Assembly (NCBI GenBank): GCA_001414485.1
Contig: LLEY01000105.1
Span: 124,001-188,000 of the forward strand
From: Calycina herbarum
Lineage: Eukaryota > Ascomycota > Leotiomycetes > Helotiales > Pezizellaceae
Direction: 5' to 3'
DNA: 64,000 nt
The notes beneath the pieces were generated by a model. The model saw nothing but the letters and a program-made list of their open reading frames with translations, was not told the origin of the DNA and did no database searches. Of the stretch, positions 53,832 through 64,000 are shown piece after piece. The number at the start of each line of letters is the position of its first letter. Within the stretch, counting starts at the first letter, position 1. A program made the position numbers and the translations under genes.

Positions 53832-54339
53832 TCCCCTCTTCTTGAAAAGACTTATTCTTAAGGCTTTGTATTATCGGTATAGTATTAGTACGATATTAGT
53901 AGGCAGTGTCTATAGGCGGCAGTATTATCGTTTATAGTTTAAATTATAGTTTATTAGTCGTCTTTTGTATAATAATAGCGACAAACGAAAAAAGAGATCT
54001 AATTAGCTATTAGATAGGAGTCGATAGGCTGTAGTAGCATTTACGACTTATTTGCTATTACTGTTTATAATAATAGTAATAAATAATAATCGTAACACGC
54101 TAGCTATTATTATTAGTTATATATTAGTAGCTAACTCGCTCTCGATTCTGATTTCTTTTCCTCTTTCCTTTCTAATAAATAATAATAAATTAAATCGTAA
54201 GAATACCCTCTAATTAGATATATCTTCCTATACTAACGTCTTTAGATATATAAACATATAATATATATATACCTATAACGTAAGTCTTTACCTTCAGAGT
54301 TAGGGCTAATTTAGAGTGCTAATCAGTTTATATAGTATA

Positions 54340-55181
54340 ATGCCTCTTCCTTACCCTGCTAGTGCCCTTCTAGATACCTACCGTGTCTACTACGTTCGGT
54401 GCCTTTAGGCAAAAGCTAGAGACAGAGAGCATAAGTATGTCTTTATAAAAGACATATCTAAGAAGTGTAAGTATTACGTTAGATAGAACGCTGTTTATGT
54501 CCTAGTAAGCAGTCCTGAGTCTAAACTAAGTCTGAACCTATACTAACTATTATAGTTGCCCTGGTTTATAGAGAAGGAGTTTATTGTCTTATAGCTCTTA
54601 GAAAGCCTGGTTACGATTAAGAAGGCTGCTAAGGCTATTGACAAGATCATGGTCGTTGCTGCTACGGAGGCACCTAAGACTATAACGGAGTTGTAGTACG
54701 CGCTCCTCGAGGAGACTCGGGCGCTTCGCGTCGAGGTTGCTGTAAGTATTCCTTCCTTAGTCGGTGCGGTTACGGAGGTGATTTTAGACTAACATTCTAA
54801 TAGGCTGGTAATACTATATAGGTCTAGATTCGGGACCTCTTCGAAGCCTATCTGAAGAGCTTACGGGTCGCGGGTGGTCGTTAGAGTAAGAAGCGTAAGT
54901 ACGCGGAGGTAGAGGGGGTTCCTAGGGATAAGCTAGTTCAGGTCCCTTTCGGTAGGGAGAATAGTAAGGAGGAGGATTATAAGGACGAGGATGATGAGGA
55001 GGAGGCTGAGGCTGCTGTTACATAGCTGGCTAACGGGGTAGCTAGGGCAGAGGAGGTTAAGCTTTAGATCCTGTTTAGTAGCGACTCGGTATTATCTTCT
55101 TATTCTTCTACTTTGTCGATTTTAAGTTATTTAGAGGTAACTAGGATTAGTAGTATTCTTAAGAGTTATTTAGTTGAATAA
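54340..55181 (+). pseudogene. Spliced antisense accessory gene inside retroelement D2
   Basis: From the ATG at 54,340 a plus-strand frame reads MPLPYPASALLDTYRVYY, EHKYVFIKDISKKCKYYV, TIKKAAKAIDKIMVVAATEA and YALLEETRALRVEVA. An intron follows at 54,742-54,803: GTAAGT donor, GACTAAC branch-point-like motif, TAG acceptor, phase 0 on both sides. Exon 2 continues DLFEAYLKSLRVAGG, KKRKYAEVEGVPRDKLVQV, then a Glu/Asp-rich stretch, to about 55,181. About a dozen TAG/TAA interrupt it at plausible Gln or Trp positions. The basic, Ala/Lys/Glu-rich helical character with KKRKY suggests a nuclear or DNA-binding protein, but I recognise no family. It is oriented against the retroelement. A true cellular gene once carried by the element is my inference. 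Confidence 0.6.
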
Positions 55182-55399
55182 TAAACTCTTTACTTATCCT
55201 TGTCTGTTTCCTATATACGTATCTATTTAGAGAGGAGTCGGGGTAGTCCTAGTTACTCTAGGTATTTAACGTAGAAGTCTCTTAATCGATGTAGTAAACC
55301 TTGAAAATTGTTAGTAGGATACTAAGTAGGGTCGGAATCGTAGCTGACCTATTTTACTTAATACTATAGTTGTCTCTTAAAAAGTCTATTAGCGAGAAT

Positions 55400-56500
55400 C
55401 TCTTGAACTTCCTATTCTTATATACTCTAAATAATCTCTAGGGGTGGCTCTAGGGCTTCCTGTCTAGGTAGAGGGGTATTCAGGTCCTTAGATAGTATGT
55501 CTATAGCGAAAACGTTATAAATTAATAATCCTTTTAGAAGCTTTAACTTATAAGAGTGTTCTATACGTTCTAGTATTTTAAAGGGTCCTATCTACTGCTC
55601 GGCTAGCTTTCAGCTAGGTCGATTTATCTTAAGGTTCCTTATTAATAAGTAGACTTTATTACTAACATCCTAGTCGATAGCTCTTTAGTATTAATTCGTA
55701 TTATCTTATATTCTCTACTAGGCTTTAGTTATATTATCTTTAGCTACGTTCTAGGCCGAGTACATATATTAGGCTATTTTAGCTACCTTATTATAATTTA
55801 ATCGTTCCTAGGGAATAGAAGTCTTTAGAGTATTCTAGTCCTACGAGGTTCTTGAATCAAGTCCGAACTTAAGCTAATAAGAGGTTATACCGATTAAGAA
55901 GTATAGGAGAGTTATTTATACTCGGTCTATTAGAGGGATTAACTTACTCTAATTATCCTAGTAGTAGGTTACGAAAGGCCTTAGTCTCTAATCGATATAT
56001 CGGTTTATAATCTCTATCTAACTATCTATTTATTTATAGTAAGCTATAGAGAGCTTAAGCTTAATACTAATAATACGATAGAATTCTATCTAAAAAGCTA
56101 AGACGAATTAAGATCCTCTATTAGATGTAATCGATTCGGGATAGTATCTAAAATAATAGATCTACTATATAAAAAGTTAAGCTAATCCTCTAGCGTTAGT
56201 TGTAGAATAGTAGGGAATAGATACTAAATCCTTTCTAAGGCGGTCTATAAATACTAGTATAGTATTATATCTATGTTTGTCTTTTAGAAAGGACTTAAAA
56301 TCTATATATAAATGCTATATTAGGTAATCAGGAACTGGTAGTAGGTAAAGAAACCCTTGCTGTTTAGTCTGTTAAGGATAAGAGTATCTATACGCTCGGT
56401 AGTTAGCTATGTATACTTTATAGTCCGAACCTATGTCGATCTAGTAGTAGGCGGGAGCTAATAACTAGTATGTCTTTCAGGTACTTAGGTAAGTACTAGA
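55400..56500 (-). pseudogene. Integrase region of D2, mutated
   Basis: Minus-strand reading gives RLRPFVTYYQDNQSKLIPLIDQ followed (after a few codons) by GITSYQLKFGLDSRT, typical of the Gypsy integrase core-to-C-terminal passage (TYYQDNW...LP...S.G.TPYQL). Several TAA/TAG. Upstream pol and gag are not present. Confidence 0.65.
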
Positions 56501-56617
56501 TACTTAGTCGTAGACTTCTCGGATTAGATTCGTATAGAGTTCGGTGTTTCTTTAGACGTAAAGCCGTCCTCTAAATAGGAGTAAATTGTCTAGCGAGATA
56601 GTGTAACTGTTACGATC

Positions 56618-56839
56618 TATATCTGAAGACAAAGGTATAAGAGTATATATGTATATATTCGAGAATTTAAAGCTACAGTTCTAAGAACGAGGGAATACGG
56701 AATATATACTCTACGAAAAAGAGGTATTCCTACTAACTATAAAGAGCCTTTAATCTCGTTATAAATCCGTCTAAGCGTTGCGGCTCTGACGGTTACGTAT
56801 AGGACCGAGAATCACGTGTTACAGACTAGCGCTATAATA
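56618..56839 (-). repeat. 3' LTR of B2
   Basis: Reverse complement of the C LTRs; preceded on the minus strand by a purine tract (AAAGAGGGGGTAA). Confidence 0.8.
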
Positions 56840-59360
56840 TTACCCCCTCTTTTAGAAAAAGCTTGTTTATAAGCTTTGTATTACAACTAAATCGTCTGTT
56901 AGATAATCGTAATCGTCTATTCCGTCTTCCTACGCTCGTATCTAGCTTTATAAAGCCCTTAGCGGACTAGCGCGGGCTAGATTAGCGAGGTGAAAATCGT
57001 ATAATTTGTATAGGTAATACTTAAAATTCGAGGCCGGATACTACTATAGATTAGGGTTATAGCCTAACTATTAAACCCTGTATTAGAGCTTTCTACGAAC
57101 TACCTTTATAGCTAAGACTTCTTCTACTTCCTACTCTTCCTAATCTATAACCTATATTAGCAGGGGTGGTTCGTTTACCTATCTAGGTAACGGATCTATA
57201 GCGGCCTTATAGAGCAGTAACAGGTGGAATATAGGGTATATACGGAAGTGGTCTAGTAGTTTAAGCTAGAAAGAGTGTCCTTCGCGGGCTATAATCTAGA
57301 ATAGACCCTTGTTTTGTCTATCTAGCTTATAGCTTAGCTAGTCTATCTTCTAATTACAAGTCGATACTTAAACAAAGTCGTCTATGTTAAAGTCTACTAC
57401 TCTTCGAATCCGGTTCGTAGACCTTATATAGCGGTCTTATGCTTTACTAACCAATTCCTTTGCTACGGTCTAAGTATTATATATTCTCTATATAAGTGCC
57501 TCTATATTAGTCTAGTTAAGCTATTTATAGACTATTACGGATTTATCTAGACAGTTCTAATCGAAGAACGTAGTAGCTACGTATCTATTAATTACTTTAA
57601 AAGGCGAGAGCCTACCTAGACTCTTATATAGAAGCGTAAGCTAAGCGTAGTCTAGAATAGGGACAAGTTTGCTCTAGTTGTCCTAATAGTAACTAATAAA
57701 AGGCTATAGGCGTTGATTAATCTATTAGTTTATGATTTTAGTTTATCTGTTAGTTTATAAGTAGAAAGTAGTAGATAGCCTAAGCTTTATACTAAGGATT
57801 CTATAGAATTTAGACTAGAAAGAAGAAATAAACTATGGTCTATAGTCTAAAATAATACTTTATAGATAGCTATAGGTTCGATAGATCTACGTAACGTATA
57901 TTCGAGCTATATCTTAGGCTATAACTGTCTTTAAATAGGGGATCGAGACCGATTACTTAGTTAGGCGATCTATAACTACCTATAAGGTATCGTAACCTTG
58001 TTTATCAGTAGGGAAAGACTTATAGTCTATAGTAATATACTACTAGAGACGTTCTAGAACTAGTAACAGGTGTAAAAACCTAGGTTTATAGTCGCGAGGA
58101 ACTATAGCACGTCGACAGTCTCTATAGTTATTAATATAGGTTTCTACAGACGTCTATAAACCTTTCTACTAGTATCTACGGGCGAGGATAGCTACTGTCT
58201 TTGTCTGTCTAGGGTGAGCCGTAGATACTTATACGTAAGCCTTATAGATTAGGTCCGTCTATAAGGTGCCTTAATTAGGAACTACGAGTCTCTTTTGCTA
58301 AAGAAGTAAGCCGTTCTCTATTATCTAGTTTTAGTACCCGTAGGTAGCTTTCGTTTAGTCGTCTTCTAAGTCTAAAGAGTTATAGTTAGTAGTAAGTAAC
58401 TAGTCGACAAGGTTAAGCAAGGGTTCTAAGGTAACTAGAGCTAACGTTATAAGAGGTTCTAATCGAGTAGTAATACGTAGATCTAACTAATCAGACATAA
58501 GTAAGGTTTGTTATCTTATAGACGCTTTTAGGTCGTTCTACGAGTTAACGTCTTAGTCCTAGCGTATTAATATATCTGTTTTCTCGTTCTACTTACTAGA
58601 TTAAAACGTAATTATAAAATAGAACTCTAATAGAAACTCTGCCTATCTCGCTTACCGCTAGTTTAAGGTTTTAGAGGTTATAAAGTACTCTAAAGCCTTA
58701 TAATCGATGAAGACCTTAATCTAGGAGCTAGTCTAAGCAAGATCTACTCGCTATTATCTAAAAGAGCGTATAATAGCTAACATCTCCTTATCGTAGATTT
58801 GGTAGTTTAGCTTAGCAGGGTTTATCGTCTTCGAGAAGTAGCCTACAGGTCTCTATAGTTCGGTTTCGGATATACGTTATAATATTATAGCTATAACTAC
58901 TCCGTCAGAAGCGTTAGTCTTAACCATAGTCTCTAAATCGGCTATAAAGTGGTATAAGAGAGAGGTAGTAACTAAGGCTTCTTTTAATATATTAAAAGCC
59001 TTCTTATATTCTAAGTCGAACTTAAACAGTACTTCCTTTCCTATAAGATAGTTTAGTAGACGAGTAATCTATCTATAATCCTAAATAAAACGTTAGTAGA
59101 AGTTATAAAAACCTAGGAAGGACTAGATACCCTTAATAGTACTAGGATATTTCTAGGAAACGATTACTAAGATCTTCTCTAGGTCGACTTCGATTCCGTC
59201 TATAGAGATAATAAAACTAAGGTACTTTATACGAGTAACGTAGAACTCTGTCTTCTTAATATCCACTTATAGTCTAGCTTTATAGAGCTGTTCTAAGACC
59301 TTACAGACGTGTTTAACGTGTTTGAGCTTATTATTAGAGTATATAAGAATGTCGTTAAGG
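56618..59360 (-). mobile_element. Family B/C Gypsy remnant B2 (minus strand)
   Basis: A 3' LTR (56,618-56,839) is followed to the right by the reverse complement of the C element's chromodomain, integrase, RNase H and RT (59,270-59,360 matches about 47,020-47,110). It is cut at 59,361 by the LTR of A2. Its LTR begins TGTTACGATC on the plus strand and lies inside D2. Frames carry many TAA/TAG but fewer than in B1, so it is somewhat less mutated. Confidence 0.78.
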
Positions 59361-59786
59361 TGTTACGAATCACGTGCACACGTGATAAGTGAAGACCAGG
59401 CGGCGTCCTAACAGGTTAAGCACTATCGGAATACTTTTATAGCAGATAGGGATCGGTTAGGTTAGCTAAGCGATCTAGGGATTTCCTTTGGTTATAATCA
59501 CGTGATGAGAGTTCGCTAGACGGGGCGACAGGTCTAGCAGTCTAGCAGCGACGGAGCGACTAAGCTAGTACGGGGAACGAAGGTTCTATATATACTAGTA
59601 TGTCTACTATCTAGATAGGAGCTTCGTACTTAACTTTAGTTATTAATCTTATTATCTTATTTAACATCTTTGATATAAGTAACGAGTTCACTTCTAAGTA
59701 AACAACCCGGCGTATTCTTACTTCTTACTATATACTAACCTTTAAGACTTAGTTATCTTTGTTTAGTTTGTTTAAGTTTCGTTACA
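59361..59786 (+). repeat. 5' LTR of A2
   Basis: 426 bases. Starts TGTTACGAATCACGTGCACA, which holds two overlapping CACGTG-type palindromes; a third lies near 59,498. Followed by CTTTAAGCACCTGC, the likely primer-binding region. Confidence 0.8.
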
Positions 59787-59820
59787 CTTTAAGCACCTGC
59801 TTAGAAGTAAGATTACTACT

Positions 59821-62800
59821 ATGTCGGTAACTTCTTCTACTTCGAAAACCACCCTACTAAAGCCAGCTGTGGACCTCCTAGTTATATCAGTTACTACTCT
59901 TCGAGAGGAAGTGAAACTTCCTCTTCTAAAGCTGTTTAATAGCTTACCTAAGAAACTAGCTAAGTTCTTAATAAAAGCTTCTCTCTACTTAAACTTTTAT
60001 TATACTTAGTTTAGAAATAAAACTAACTAGGTTATATAGTTATCTACCTATCTTAAAGGGGCAGCTTATAACTGGTTAGAACCTTACTTAGAGGATTACT
60101 AGGTGAATAAAATAGTTAAAGGAAAAGTCTCTCTTTAAATATCTAAAAAGATAAGGGATTTGTTTAGAAATGTTCGAGGGTTTAGAAAGGGAATTAACTA
60201 GGCTTTTAAGAATGTTAATATAAAAAAGAAGGTAGTTAGAGCTTTATATATACTTAGGCAAAAGGGGTTAGCTACTAAATATGCCTTATAATTTTAATAG
60301 TACTCTATATAGATAGGTTAGAACAACGAAGTATTATATAAACAATTCTATTATAGACTTAAGGATAATATAAAGGATAAACTTATATAAGAAGATTTTC
60401 TAGATACGTTGAATAAGTTAATAAATAATATAATTAGGATTGATAACTATATCTATAAGAGGAACCTAGAAAAGAAAGGAAGTTATAGACATTAATATAG
60501 AAAGAGTAGACGAAAAGATTATAAAGATCTTATAGAAATCGATGCTACCTAGAAATTATAGGTTTTAGAGAAGGAATCTAAGAAGGAAAACTTCTAGAAG
60601 GGAAGACTGTCTTAGAAAGAGCGAAATTGTTAATATAAGTAGAACTTATATTATAACTATAGTCTTTCTAGCTATAGAGTAAATGAGTATAGTAAGAAGA
60701 AAGACTCTAAAGGGAAATAAGCTAACGCTACTGTCTAAAAAGAAGTAGCTTTGTTAGAAAAAATTGAACTTACGGAAGAAGAACTCGAAGCTAGAGGTTA
60801 TAGTACGTAAATTGAAATAGATGTTATAGATATAATAGTAGGTGTTATATACTTATAGCTAAACGAAGGAATTAAGTTATAAGTTATTAAGGTATAGGAT
60901 ACTAATAATAATAAGGATCTATTACTTAAAGAATATTACGATATACGGTTAGAAATAGATTATAAATTACCTCTTTAGGTAGAATATAAATTACTACTAT
61001 TAATAAGTTTATTAGAGTTGTTAGAATCGATATCTGACTTGTTAGAAGTAGATCTAGGAATGTATAAGCCTAAATAAGGTGAAATATAGGTATTTATTAG
61101 AACTTTTAAAAGAGGAAATAGATAGGTATATATAGAAAACTAGAAACCTGATTTCTAGAGCCTATATTCTACTTAAGGAATTAACTCTACTATTTTAACT
61201 ACTTATAAAATAGTTTAGAATAAATAGGATAGAATAACTTTAGTAAGCCTTATTACTAGAAGGGAAACTATTAAATTTAAAGAACCTAGACTAAAATAAG
61301 TAGTATTTAGTAAGCTATCTAGTATATCTAAGATAGGAGATATTTAGATAGTTGTAGATATATAAGAAGAAACTAGCTTATAGTAGTAGTAGGGTCCCGA
61401 CGACTTTATAGGACGCTCTAAACCTAGCTTTTTAGGTATACTACTTAATAATAAGGAAGCTATACTAGAAATAGGAAGCTAGTATACTATAGTCGCTCTA
61501 GTCGGAAAAGTTAGTATAATATTTTAGGAATTAAGAAGTAGAAAATTATTTAGTATAATCTTCTAGAAGATAAACGAATACGATATAAACTAAGAAATAG
61601 AGTTAGTATAAAAAGAACTCTACTAACTAATAAGTAAAGAATTAAATACTACTTCTAGAGAAAATTAACTTATAGTAATAGCGAAGATAAGAGGAAAGGA
61701 ACTCCGAATCTTGATTAATTTAGGAGTAACGAGTAATTTCCTTTCTTTAATAGCTTAAAAGAAGCTGAACGTCTTAATTAAAGGTATAAGGCTATACCGC
61801 TTAGGAGTAGTTAATAGAATAGACGTTGTATATTAGAATAGAATTATTAACTAGTAAACTATTCTAATAAATATTACTATTGAAGAATACTACTTAGATA
61901 TATAATTCGATATTATTAAAATAGGAAGTAAGGAAGCGATACTTAATATACTATAGATTAGAGAATATAATCTAGATATTAATTAGAAGGTACGAATAAT
62001 AACCTTTAGTTAATATAATTATATAGGTTTATAATTATAACTTTAAGGCTAGAACAAGGTTAGCGCTACCTCTTCTAAGACGCTAGGACACCTTGTCTAG
62101 GGTTCTTCACAGGTTAGTAAGAAAGCTGATAACGAAATACCTATATAGTATAGAGAATTCGAGGCTTTGTTTAAAAACCTAGAAGACTTGCGAGCCTTGC
62201 TAGAACATTGCTTATAAGATTATAAGATTAAATTAAAAGAGGGTTATTACCTCTTAAAGTAGAAGCTTTAGTTATATAACTAGAAAAGCCTATAGAGAAT
62301 AGAAAGTTATATAAAGGAAGGTATTAAGAAAGGATATATTAGAAAGTCTAAGTTACTAATTACCTTAAACATACTTATTATTAAGAAAAAAGACGATCTA
62401 GATAGAAGAGTATATATTGATTACTAAGAAGTAAATCACGCTATAGTTAAGAACGCTTATCCGCTGCTACCTAGCTAGTACTTGTAGGATAAGTTAAGTA
62501 AGGTAGTACGATTTATGAAATTAGATTAATAAAACGCTTATAGACTTATACGAATAAAAGTCGGGGATGAATAGAAGATAGTATTTGCCTTACTATTAGG
62601 CCTTTATAAATATATAGTTATACCTTTTAGACTTTATAATATACTAGCTATATATTAGAGATAGAATAATAATATTTTAGGAGATCTTCTAGGAGTAATA
62701 GTAATCTATTACTTAGATAATATATTAATCTTCTTAGAAAAAGAAGAAGAATATAAGGAATATATTAAAGAAGTTTTATAACGACTTATAAGAGTAAACT

Positions 62801-64000
62801 CTTAGTTAAAACTCTTAAAATACGAGTTTGAAGTAACTTAGACTCTTTTCTTAGGATAGGTATTTAACCTAGAGAAAATGGAAATAGATCTAGTAAAGAT
62901 CTAGGACATCTTAAACTAGAAGTTACTAGAGAATGTAAAAGATATATAGTCCTTCTTTAGATTTATAAACTTTTACTATCTATTTATTTAAGACTATATA
63001 AAGATTACTAAACTAATATTAGAACTAGTTAAAAAAGCTATTAAGTTTATATAGAATAAATAAGTAGAGGATACTTTTTAGAAAATTAAAGCGAAGTTTA
63101 TAGAAGAACCTATTCTATACGATTTCGATATAAATAAGCCTAGTATAATTAAAATAGACGTCTTAGACATAGTAGTAGGTGTAGTTCACCTATAGCTAAA
63201 TAATAAGAGAAAACTTATATCTATTATATATTATTCTAAGATATTTAACTTAGTATAATAAAACTATAGTATCTTTGATAAGGAATTGCTTACTATAGTA
63301 TTAGCTTTAGAATACTAGAGAATTTATTTATAGCTAGTAAAATACCTAGTTATAGTTTTATCTAACTATAAGAATCTTAAGACATTTATAATAACTAAGA
63401 AACTTATGACTAGATAATTAGCTAAATAGTTAGAAATATTAAGAGGATTCGATATTATTATTCGATATATAAAGGGAACGTCGAATACTCGAGCTAATAC
63501 TCTTAGCTAGAAACCTAGATATAAGAGAAATAAAGAGTATAAGAAGATTACGATCTTAAAAACTCTTAAGAATAGAGACTTAGTACCTACTATATATAAG
63601 ATAGTAGTAATAAACAATATCTAGATAAATAAGATTTAGAATATATATAAAAGTTATAATTAGTACGTGAAAGAGAAACTATAGGTTCCTAGCTCGTATA
63701 TAAAGGAGTTTATATAAGAATACTATACTATACTCGCTTACGGTTACTAGGGAATTTATAGAACCCTTTAGAGGATAAGACAACATTACTATATTAATCG
63801 GTTATCTATAATAGTTAAGGAAGTAATAGCGGAATATAATACCTATACTAGGAATAAGGCTTCCTACTATACTTCTTATAGATAGATAAATACTACTCTA
63901 ATACTATAGATACCTTAGAAATTAATATCTATAGATTTTATTATTAAATTACTAAAATCTAAAGATCTAATAATAAGAGTTCAATATAATACGATCCTAG
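59821..64000 (+). pseudogene. Gag-Pol of A2, mutated and cut by the window end
   Basis: Gag begins at ATG 59,821 (MSVTSSTSKTTLLKPAVDLL) and is open for 62 codons before the first TAG. A zinc knuckle is at about 60,645-60,690 (NLYYNYSLSSYRVNEYSKK, Cys and His partly lost). RT is at about 62,390-62,800, with the catalytic site YLDNILIF. RNase H is at about 63,070-63,400 (IFDKELLTIVLALEY). Integrase starts near 63,650 (YIKEFI, then YYINRLSIIVKEVIAEY) and reaches KLISIDFIIKLLKSKDLI at the edge. Stops are TAA and TAG. Not functional. Confidence 0.75.

Larger units (their letters stand above)
53557..56617 (-). mobile_element. Family D Gypsy element D2, truncated, with an extra antisense gene
   Basis: Its 275-base LTR (53,557-53,831) is related to the D1 LTRs, and the adjacent minus-strand tract (AAGAAGAGGGG) marks it as the 3' LTR. 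The leftward-running integrase follows at about 55,400-56,500. Between LTR and integrase lies a plus-strand spliced gene that D1 lacks: D1 sequence at 37,790-37,900 continues like 55,300-55,400 of D2. The 5' part of the element is missing, cut by the LTR of B2 at 56,618. It is inserted in A1 integrase. Confidence 0.7.
59361..64000 (+). mobile_element. Family A Gypsy element A2, runs off the window
   Basis: Inserted in B2 RT sequence. LTR 59,361-59,786, then Gag, zinc knuckle, protease, RT, RNase H and the first part of integrase, ending at the window edge. It is the better preserved of the two family A copies, with the LTR ends TGTTACG and GTTACA still intact. Confidence 0.82.

Overview
The window looks like a piece of a filamentous ascomycete genome (Pezizomycotina). 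Single genes are cut by introns of about 48-62 bases with GTAAGT/GTATGT-type donors, there is a long Sec16 and a Neo1-type flippase, and the right half is a transposon graveyard carrying the mark of repeat-induced point mutation (RIP). Placement below this level is only a guess (Leotiomycetes-like).

Left half (1-35,168): ordinary base composition and normal genes with scattered small insertions. In order: a broken gene of a fungal membrane-protein family (139-1840), interrupted at its 5' side by a PIF/Harbinger-like MITE; low-complexity GAGTA hairpins; a second MITE with TA target duplication; two unrecognised minus-strand genes; an Ada-type metal-binding/AraC protein and, divergently, a minimal O6-alkylguanine-DNA alkyltransferase sharing one 490-base promoter; a CENP-V/GFA-type gene split by a 2.47 kb Tad-like LINE with a perfect 16-bp target duplication; a 2EXR-domain gene; a four-TM membrane protein; SEC16; NEO1; a paralogue of the four-TM protein followed in tandem by a dead third copy; a mitochondrial CYC2-like flavoprotein; and the 3' part of a gene cut off by the transposon block.

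Right half (35,169-64,000): one continuous nest of mutated transposons with no intact host gene. I distinguish family B/C (a Ty3/Gypsy chromovirus; one complete copy at 43,666-49,768 and two partial minus-strand copies), family A (another Ty3/Gypsy; copies from 40,466 and from 59,361 to the window end), family D (a minus-strand Gypsy; a gag-only deletion derivative at 37,393-40,010 and a truncated longer copy from 53,557), and a Fot1/pogo DNA transposon (50,315-52,175). LTR pairs differ almost only by transitions, and the broken reading frames stop at TAA or TAG where Gln or Trp codons are expected.

Three things stand out. (1) The divergent Ada-like/alkyltransferase pair resembles a bacterial Ada protein split into regulator and repair enzyme, with repeated CCAAT-containing blocks between them. 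(2) Three paralogous four-TM genes, two of them 15 kb from the third, share a 25-base promoter block just upstream of a TATA box. (3) A spliced, antisense, non-retroviral gene lies between the 3' LTR and the integrase of a family D retroelement.
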